Origin: Bacteroidales bacterium UBA2939
GTDB lineage: Bacteria > Bacteroidota > Bacteroidia > Bacteroidales > P3
Assembly (NCBI GenBank): GCA_002349055.1
Contig: DECD01000011.1
Coordinates: 1-18,427, forward strand
Length of the DNA: 18,427 nt
Direction of reading: 5' to 3'
Below, in pieces: positions 14,001 through 18,427 of the stretch. Each line of letters begins with the position of its first letter. Position 1 is the first letter of the stretch. Under the pieces are notes generated by a model that did not search any database, had not been told where the DNA came from, and was given only the letters and a program-made list of their open reading frames with translations. Made by a program: the position numbers and the translations under genes.

Positions 14001-14650
14001 CGCGTGGTGTTGCTGTAGTATTTCGTCTCGCCGCCGTTGCTGATGACGAACACCTGCACAAAGTCAAACATTGCCCGTCCTGCCCAGAAAGAGTCTCTCT
14101 GGTAGCGGTTAATCTGGTTGAAGGCTTCCTTGATGGGCACCCCTCGGCGTTTGAGTTCTATATGCACCAGCGGCAAGCCGTTCACCAATATAGTCACATC
14201 ATAGCGTGCCTTGTGCGCTCCGCCCGTCTCTTCGTATTGATGTGTCACCTGCAAGCGGTTGTTGAAGACGTTGCTCTTGTCTATAAGCTTGATGTTCTTC
14301 GTCACCCCGCTATCCATCGGCAGCGCCAGGATGTACCCCTTGCCCTGAATCATCTCCGTCTTGTCCTGGATAGTCATCTGCTCGTTGCTTATCATAGGCA
14401 GCAGGCGGTGCCATTCGCCGTCGGTGAGCGCGACATCGTTGAGCAGTTCCAGCTGGCGGCGCAGGTTCTGCATCATCCCCGCCTCGTCTTTCACCTCTGC
14501 CTGCTCATAGCCTTGCCCTTGCAGTTGGGCCATCAGCGCCGCCTCCAGCTTGGCTTCGCTCTGGTAGCCCTCCGCCGGCTTTGCCTCCACTTCGTAGTGG
14601 GCCATCACCGTCTGGTGTTCCTGCTCTACTATGATTTTATAGTCGTCCAT
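11057..14650 (-). CDS. hsdR: Type I restriction enzyme, R subunit (HsdR)
   Basis: The product is 1197 aa, somewhat longer than the roughly 1040 aa of EcoR124I HsdR. It is the motor and nuclease subunit: it translocates DNA with ATP and cuts it when the R2M2S complex meets unmethylated sites. The N-terminal PD-(D/E)xK nuclease has D151 (YDVTIL), E165-x-K167 (HIELKRRG) and the type I-specific QxxxY (Q179-Y183). Helicase motifs follow: Walker A HTTGSGKT (322-329), DECH (430-433), TGTP (457-460), then GMFLTGFDAKTLNTLWVDK and QAYSRTNRI as motifs V and VI. All key residues are present, so it looks active. A roughly 300-residue helical C-terminal domain follows and should contact HsdM. The ATG overlaps the hsdS stop by 1 nt (TAATG), indicating coupled translation, and it is the last gene of the operon. 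Confidence 0.97.
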   Translation of the reverse strand: MDDYKIIVEQEHQTVMAHYEVEAKPAEGYQSEAKLEAALMAQLQGQGYEQAEVKDEAGMMQNLRRQLELLNDVALTDGEWHRLLPMISNEQMTIQDKTEMIQGKGYILALPMDSGVTKNIKLIDKSNVFNNRLQVTHQYEETGGAHKARYDVTILVNGLPLVHIELKRRGVPIKEAFNQINRYQRDSFWAGRAMFDFVQVFVISNGGETKYYSNTTRYAKEQEAASGLKKHKTDGNTFEFTSYWTDQENTLLTDLRDFTSTFFAKHTLLNILTKYCVFNVDKQLLVMRPYQIAATEKILLRIQTALYNRWQGSVRAGGYIWHTTGSGKTLTSFKTAQLASRMEGIKKVLFVVDRKDLDYQTMKEYDHFEPNCANSNSSARILLRQMKDDNAHIIITTIQKLSNLMKPSIYDSDEQLRELLNNENIVLIFDECHRSQFGDMHKIIKKRVKKYLMFGFTGTPIFAVNAGAASRYTTTEQLFGTQLHTYTIINAIRDKNVLPFHVDYNSTMRMRNAVESKQVWGIDTDEALHNPQRISIVTRYIIDRFAEKTKQGADAYTMSKLTNVGEVVKKGQKAKEEKVTIKTRGFNSLFAVDSVKSAILYYNEFKRQLAESNLLGLKVATIFTFNVNEEEVDDWGFESDENPENVGTAPDRQSREALETAIKDYNRMFGCSYSTDGDSFQSYYKDVSQRMKNKEIDILIVVGMFLTGFDAKTLNTLWVDKNLKLHGLLQAYSRTNRILNAVKNCGNIVCFRNLEEATNQSLAIFGDENASGLVLMKTFEEYYRSGYEDERGNRRASYLELINMLLDTFPVEGLANIMDEEEKKKFIRLMGEILRLRNILASFDDFTPEAKKVGEMQWQDYLGWYNNFYEEFRPASHDKEKEDISDDLVFEMELVKQVQININYILTLVQKYHDTNCEDKEIVACIRKLIDASPDMRDKRELIEMFIGRINPESGEDVGSEWEQYIEEEKREQLDAIIEEEHLKPQETHAFMRRAFTDGYVTETGTGIVQILPPSNPFMPESGEKKQTVIDKLKAYLQRFMGTTEEHPEIVPMHHNVVPYDNEEERGMLMAAEDSAPLITLGNFARKHLEFFERTAADDREMYRFLDDMAFPDECWSLGFEMDCGQSFIETCGEDAWRSVGGLLRIIDSINDVKLLGSAIFSQWRYFNHWAGSGLTEEDRKWFIVMLRRLKQLSEGN

Positions 14651-15831
14651 TATTCAAACGTCAATAGTTTGTTGCGGTAATATTCATATTGCTTCTCCCG
14701 AAGTTTGAGTTGCTCTTCTAGGTTGCGGATGCTTTCTTCAAAGGTGTCAAGGATAGAGATGATACGTTGTTGCTCTTCAACAGATGGAATTGGAAATGTA
14801 AGATTATAAAGCCCTCCCATGTCTACAGAAGCGAAACCTCCTTGATTGATGTGTTGTTTACACCATTTGTTGATTAGAAACATATAATAATAGACGAACT
14901 TCATTTCTATCTTTGCTAGATATTCTTTCTTGGGATAGAAGTTTGTGAATCTTTGATTGCATAGATGGTCAACTGTAATAAGAGCATGTTCTCCTATTGT
15001 TGCTGAAGTTGCTAAAATAATAGAATTTGCCTTAAACAATCCTTTGCCCTTAATGGCATTGGGGGTAATATGCAAGTTTGAGTCATTTAATAATCTGCCG
15101 TTGTCACGAATATCCTCCATTTTAAACCAAGGAATGGTACCATCTTCCCAAAACGAACTATTAGCAGTGGAAGGTGTATACCCATTTCTTGTATCAAATA
15201 CCTCTTTCAAAGTCTTCATCTCCACACCTCCTTTTCCTTCAAGGTCTAGCAAATTGTCTCGATAAAACTCATACTGCTTCCGTCTTTGTTCAATTTGCTG
15301 TTTCAGATTGTCAATGGAAGAAGTGAAGGTGTCAAGAATGTCAACTATCTGCTGCTGCACGGAAATAGAAGGTATAGGGATTTGAATAGATGAAAATTTA
15401 TCTTTGGATAGACCGAATCGTGTAAGTCCCTGTGCTTTCTTCAAAATCTGTTTTTTTACATTTTCAGTATCGAAAGCGTAATTAATATAGTAGGACAACA
15501 GCATATTCCTCCCAAATAGGCGATATCTCATTAGGTGATAGCTGTATACAGCATTGGGAATAGTTTCTTCTATTACAGCGGAGTGTCCAATATCGTCTAC
15601 AGTCTCTGAAGATGGAGTGACAAAGATATCTCCCTGTTCTACTGTACAATTAATAATCTTTTGGTCTGAAGCTGAGACCACCATCTGTGGTACAGTAGCG
15701 TCAATATGCTTATTATGGTAAACATCAACGTAATTCAGCAAAGTTACTAATTGTTCTCCGTCAATTGTTTTCTTGTCAGTTCCTATGTTTTCGAACTTTC
15801 CAAGGGCACCTAATTCTTTCCACTCCACCAT
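14650..15831 (-). CDS. hsdS: Type I restriction-modification specificity subunit (HsdS)
   Basis: The product is 393 aa. It is the DNA-recognition subunit that directs both methylation and cleavage. Two target-recognition domains (about 1-150 and 205-345) are each followed by a conserved helical spacer: residues 151-198 (IPIPSISVQQQIVDILDTF ...) and 346-393 (FPIPSVEEQQRIISILDTF ...). By my count the two spacers are identical at about 27 of 48 positions, the internal symmetry of HsdS. The ATG at 15831 is 2 nt after the hsdM stop; an in-frame TTG at 15837 would overlap it instead. The recognition domains are clearly more AT-rich than hsdM and hsdR, as is usual when they are swapped by recombination. 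No second hsdS, partial hsdS or invertase lies within the window, so phase variation is not supported here. The target sequence cannot be predicted. Confidence 0.95.
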   Translation of the reverse strand: MVEWKELGALGKFENIGTDKKTIDGEQLVTLLNYVDVYHNKHIDATVPQMVVSASDQKIINCTVEQGDIFVTPSSETVDDIGHSAVIEETIPNAVYSYHLMRYRLFGRNMLLSYYINYAFDTENVKKQILKKAQGLTRFGLSKDKFSSIQIPIPSISVQQQIVDILDTFTSSIDNLKQQIEQRRKQYEFYRDNLLDLEGKGGVEMKTLKEVFDTRNGYTPSTANSSFWEDGTIPWFKMEDIRDNGRLLNDSNLHITPNAIKGKGLFKANSIILATSATIGEHALITVDHLCNQRFTNFYPKKEYLAKIEMKFVYYYMFLINKWCKQHINQGGFASVDMGGLYNLTFPIPSVEEQQRIISILDTFEESIRNLEEQLKLREKQYEYYRNKLLTFE

Positions 15832-15833
15832 AC

Positions 15834-17393
15834 TCAACCCTCCATCTCTTTGATTATCTTGTCAATCTTCCCGTTCAACTCATTCCCTTCGGCAATCAGC
15901 TTTTCTAATGTGGCGTTCACCTCGTTGATATCTATCGCCTCCCGCGTATCCTCCTGCTCCACATAGCTGCTAACGCTGAGGTTGGCATCGTTCTCCAATA
16001 TCTCGTCGTTCTTCACCAGCTTGGCCAGGTATTGCTCGTCCTTGCGGTTGGCGAAGAGCTCCATGATTTTGTCCTGATGTTCGGGCAATAGCAGATTCTT
16101 GTTGCCGTTCTTCACAAACATCTTGCTGGCATCGATAAAGAGAACGCTGCTGTCCGTCTTGGCACTCTTCTTCAGCACGATGATGCAGGTGGCGATACCC
16201 ACGCCAAAGAAGAGGTTGGCGGGCAACTGGATGACGGTGTCCACATAGTTGTTTTTGATAAGATACTGTCGTATCTTCTTCTCGTCACCGCCGCGATAGA
16301 GCACACCGGGGAACTCGACGATGGCTGCCGTTCCTTGCTCGCCCAGGTGCCACAGCATGTGCATCGTGAAAGCCAGGTCGGCGGCACTCTTCGGTGCCAG
16401 CACTCCGGCAGGGGCGTAACGCTCATCGTTGATAAGGATGGGATTCTCCTTGCCGTCCCACTTCAGCGAATAGGGCGGATTGGAGACAATGGCATCAAAA
16501 GGCGCATCCTCTATGTGTTGTGGATGCAAAAGGGTGTCCTCTAAACGGATGTCGAAGTTGTCGAAGTTCACGTTGTGGAGGAACATATTGATGCGGCAGA
16601 GGTTGTAGGTGGTGGGGTTCACCTCCTGCCCGAAGTATTTCAGGTTGGGGTTTTGCTTGCCCACCGTCTTGGCAAACTTCAGCAGCAGCGAGCCGCTGCC
16701 GCAGGCAGGGTCGTAAACCTTCTGGATATTGCGATTGCCCAGCGAAGCCAGTCGTGCCAGCAGCTCCGACACTTGCTGCGGGGTAAAGAACTCGCCGCCG
16801 CTCTTGCCAGCCTCCGAGGCATACATCTGCATCAGGAACTCGTAGGTGTCGCCCACGGTGTCGTTGTCGGTATCGTCGTACTTCGAACCGAGGTCCATCT
16901 GCGCCACCGTTTTCAGCACCTTGGCCAGCAGCTGGTTGCGCTTGATGACGGTAGAACCGAGTGCCTGACTGTCGACTGAAAAATCGCTGAACAAGCCTCG
17001 CAGGTCGTCCTCCGAGTCGGTACCTTGTGCCGATGCCTCGATGGAGCGGAAGATGGCGGTAAGGTGCTCGTTGAGGTTCTCGTCCTTGTCGGCGTTCTTC
17101 ACCACATTTTGAAACAGCTGTGAGGGGAGAATAAAGAAACCCTTGGCTTGAACGGCATCCTGCTTGCCGCCCAGTGCCTGCTCGTCGGGCATATTGGCAT
17201 AGTTGAAATTCTTTTGCCCATAGTCGTGCATGCGCTTGTTGAAATAGTCGCAGATATATTCCGAGATGAAGCGGTAGAAGATAGACCCCAGCACGTATGC
17301 CTTGAATTCCCATCCGTCCACGCTGCCGCGCAGGTCGTTGGCTATCTTCCATATCGTCTTGTGCAGCTCCGCACGTTCTTGTTGTGTCGCCAT
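15834..17393 (-). CDS. hsdM: Type I restriction-modification methyltransferase subunit (HsdM)
   Basis: The product is 519 aa, the usual size. It transfers a methyl group from S-adenosylmethionine to the N6 of adenine in the sequence chosen by HsdS. The N-terminal helical HsdM domain (about 5-165) begins ELHKTIWKIANDLRGSVDGW. The S-adenosylmethionine motif DPACGSGSL is at 228-236, preceded by GGEFFTPQQVSELL (199-212). The catalytic NPPYS is at 305-309. All catalytic residues are present. It is the first gene of hsdM-hsdS-hsdR; the hsdS ATG lies 2 nt after its stop. Upstream is a promoter at 17669-17676 and an unusually long, highly structured leader of about 270 nt, with a hairpin ending 2 nt before the start codon, which points to post-transcriptional control. 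Confidence 0.97.
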   Translation of the reverse strand: MATQQERAELHKTIWKIANDLRGSVDGWEFKAYVLGSIFYRFISEYICDYFNKRMHDYGQKNFNYANMPDEQALGGKQDAVQAKGFFILPSQLFQNVVKNADKDENLNEHLTAIFRSIEASAQGTDSEDDLRGLFSDFSVDSQALGSTVIKRNQLLAKVLKTVAQMDLGSKYDDTDNDTVGDTYEFLMQMYASEAGKSGGEFFTPQQVSELLARLASLGNRNIQKVYDPACGSGSLLLKFAKTVGKQNPNLKYFGQEVNPTTYNLCRINMFLHNVNFDNFDIRLEDTLLHPQHIEDAPFDAIVSNPPYSLKWDGKENPILINDERYAPAGVLAPKSAADLAFTMHMLWHLGEQGTAAIVEFPGVLYRGGDEKKIRQYLIKNNYVDTVIQLPANLFFGVGIATCIIVLKKSAKTDSSVLFIDASKMFVKNGNKNLLLPEHQDKIMELFANRKDEQYLAKLVKNDEILENDANLSVSSYVEQEDTREAIDINEVNATLEKLIAEGNELNGKIDKIIKEMEG

Positions 17394-17395
17394 AG

Positions 17396-17576
17396 TGTGA
17401 TGCTTATATTTTTGACGCCCTGCCTTTCAAAAGCATCACAAAAGAAATATCCGTGAAACTTAATTGTCTGGATGGAGGTTCGGCAAAACCCTTACTACGA
17501 ACAAGAAAGCCCACGGATACCCGTGAGCGTTCTGCTTTCTAGCGTAGTAAGTTTAGAAATTTGCCGATTTCCATCC
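17396..17576 (-). promoter_or_regulatory. Structured 5' leader of the hsdMSR operon, candidate cis-regulatory RNA
   Basis: A large hairpin (17470-17576) has five perfectly complementary tiers: GGATGGA/TCCATCC (17470-17476, 17570-17576), CGGCAAA/TTTGCCG (17481-17487, 17560-17566), CTTACTACG/CGTAGTAAG (17491-17499, 17543-17551), AGAAAGC/GCTTTCT (17504-17510, 17534-17540) and CACGG/CCGTG (17512-17516, 17521-17525). These make 35 base pairs with small internal loops. A second perfect 10-bp stem, TGTGATGCTT/AAGCATCACA (17396-17405, 17431-17440), ends 2 nt from the hsdM ATG. TATCCGTG at 17448-17455 is exactly complementary to CACGGATA at 17512-17519 in the apex of the large hairpin, allowing a pseudoknot or an alternative fold. 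The pairing is seen directly; the regulatory role is inferred. I cannot assign it to a named RNA family. Confidence 0.65.
17539..17574 (-). other. Possible 11-codon upstream ORF in the hsdM leader
   Basis: On the minus strand, ATG at 17574 reads MEIGKFLNLLR and stops with TAG at 17541-17539. It occupies most of the 5' arm of the large leader hairpin, so translating it would open that arm. AGG lies immediately upstream but too close for a normal ribosome site. It may be a leader peptide or chance. Confidence 0.3.
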
Positions 17577-17668
17577 TACAAAGAAAAGCAAAAACGCTTC
17601 TAAATTATTTATTTATCGTTCTATTCTATTCCTTCAATAATGTTGTTTTTCGTTATTAATTACAACTG

Positions 17669-17676
17669 CAAAGATA
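17669..17676 (-). promoter_or_regulatory. -7 promoter box of the hsdMSR operon
   Basis: The minus strand reads TATCTTTG followed by CAG, a perfect Bacteroidetes -7 box. Transcription would begin near 17662, giving a leader of about 270 nt before the hsdM ATG. No good -33 box is seen 19-21 nt upstream. Confidence 0.65.
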
Positions 17677-18427
17677 CAAAAAATATCCAATCCCACCGCA
17701 TTATTATTAAAATTCGTACATAAGAACACTGAAAACAAAGAAATTGGAGCAATCCACTTCGCCCATTTCTCAGTTTCTTTTCCAATCTTTTCCAATCTGA
17801 TTGAGATTAAAATCCATCGCACGCAGCCAGCGATACCTTAGAAAAATCTAACAGATTCCCACAACCACGCACCCGGACAATCCCCATAGGGGAAGATCTA
17901 CCAGATTTATAGATTTCGCGCAGCGGGAGAACAAAAGCCCTGCGCCAGCATTCGAGTAATTAGCTCCCAATTGACCTGCGCCAGCCAATTAGCGTAATTC
18001 GTCAAATTCGCCGTTTCTTTTACAATTTTTTCCAATCTGATTGAGATTGAAGATAATTAACGGTTAATTAACGATAATTCACGTTAAAAGAAGAAACCGC
18101 GCAGCGGGAGAAATAAAACAACTGAAACAACTGAAATTGAAACGGCCCGATTACAATTAATTGATAAATAGCAGCCAAAGATCCTCCACCGCTTCAATTC
18201 CTGTCTCAAATCTCAAATCTCAGTTTGAAAAAAAGATACCCACGAACTCGATTATTCCTTCTATATACACTTGTATCTAATTAATACTTAAATATATAGA
18301 TATATAGAATAAGTAAAAGGTGGAAAAGAGAGATACCTCAAAAAAACAACTGAGACTCTGAGACTGAGACTGCAAGCAACAACAAGTATCAACTTAACTC
18401 CTTAAAAAGCAATGACTTACAATATTT
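17677..18427. other. AT-rich, repeat-laden non-coding region
   Basis: No convincing gene is seen. The stretch contains the 37-nt direct repeat listed separately and two copies of CGCGCAGCGGGAGAA (17917-17931, 18098-18112). There are also two copies of CCTGCGCCAGC (17939-17949, 17975-17985), TTAATTAACG-type tandem repeats near 18055-18085, doubled TCTCAAA near 18214-18227 and GAGACT repeats near 18352-18370. An ATG at 18412 runs to the window edge (MTYNI) and might begin a plus-strand gene, which cannot be judged. Confidence 0.6.
17774..18050. repeat. Direct repeat of 37 nt, copies exactly 240 bp apart
   Basis: Copies at 17774-17810 and 18014-18050 match at 34 of 37 positions. The shared core is TCCAATCTGATTGAGATT, itself containing the short palindrome AATCT/AGATT. 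The sequence between the copies is not duplicated. Confidence 0.8.

Noticed and set aside
13064..14680. Two long plus-strand frames (277 and 256 codons) opposite hsdR
   Set aside because: Antisense to conserved helicase and nuclease motifs of HsdR; low-complexity His/Val/Leu content.
14650..17393. Phase-variable (invertible) hsdS locus
   Set aside because: Only one complete hsdS, no recombinase gene and no partial hsdS copies in the window; inversion is not supported.
17918..18112. CRISPR-like array suggested by short repeated motifs
   Set aside because: Repeats are few, of different sequences and irregularly spaced, with no cas genes.
18412..18427. Start of a plus-strand gene (ATG, MTYNI)
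   Set aside because: Only five codons are visible before the window ends; no promoter or family evidence.

Overview
The window looks like a piece of a Bacteroidales chromosome (Bacteroides/Prevotella-like). The main evidence is the recurring promoter -7 signature TAnnTTTG, usually TATCTTTG, upstream of five or six genes on both strands. Supporting evidence is the absence of clear Shine-Dalgarno sites and the presence of typical Bacteroidetes families: an outer-membrane OMP_b-brl_3-type beta-barrel with a carboxypeptidase-regulatory-like domain, Bacteroidetes-type RHS core, and an AAA_14/DUF4143 ATPase. The exact genus cannot be read from the sequence. No tRNA, rRNA, CRISPR array, transposase or integrase is visible.

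Region 1 (1-2657, + strand) is an AT-rich accessory block made of the displaced tail end of an Rhs/YD polymorphic-toxin locus: the 3' end of an unknown gene, a toxin-like orphan module (HExxE / AHxxA), a secreted protein of unknown role, a truncated RHS core fused to an HExxH metallopeptidase-like toxin tip, and an overlapping lipoprotein that is the likely immunity protein. Region 2 (2658-3526) holds an orphan antitoxin-like gene whose expected partner survives at most as a 13-residue ORF, an 11-bp tandem repeat and a strong terminator.

Region 3 (3527-9123) is housekeeping-like and more GC-rich: an iron-type alcohol dehydrogenase (-), divergent from a MarC-family membrane protein (+) with interleaved promoters, then a two-gene unit of an 883-residue outer-membrane receptor-like barrel and a diacylglycerol-kinase-family lipid kinase. 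Region 4 (9124-10460) is a very long convergent hairpin and a DUF4143 ATPase with an operator-like inverted repeat in front of its promoter. Region 5 (10461-11056) is non-coding and repeat-rich.

Region 6 (11057-17393, - strand) is a complete, apparently intact type I restriction-modification operon in the order hsdM-hsdS-hsdR, with a 2-nt gap between M and S and a 1-nt overlap between S and R. It is preceded by a roughly 270-nt leader. This leader holds the most interesting non-coding signal in the window: a five-tier, roughly 107-nt hairpin, a second 10-bp hairpin ending 2 nt from the hsdM start codon, an 8-nt element that could pair alternatively with the apex of the large hairpin, and an 11-codon upstream ORF on its 5' arm. 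I read this as a candidate structured cis-regulatory RNA controlling the restriction operon. The last 0.75 kb (17677-18427) is AT-rich, repeat-laden and without a convincing gene.
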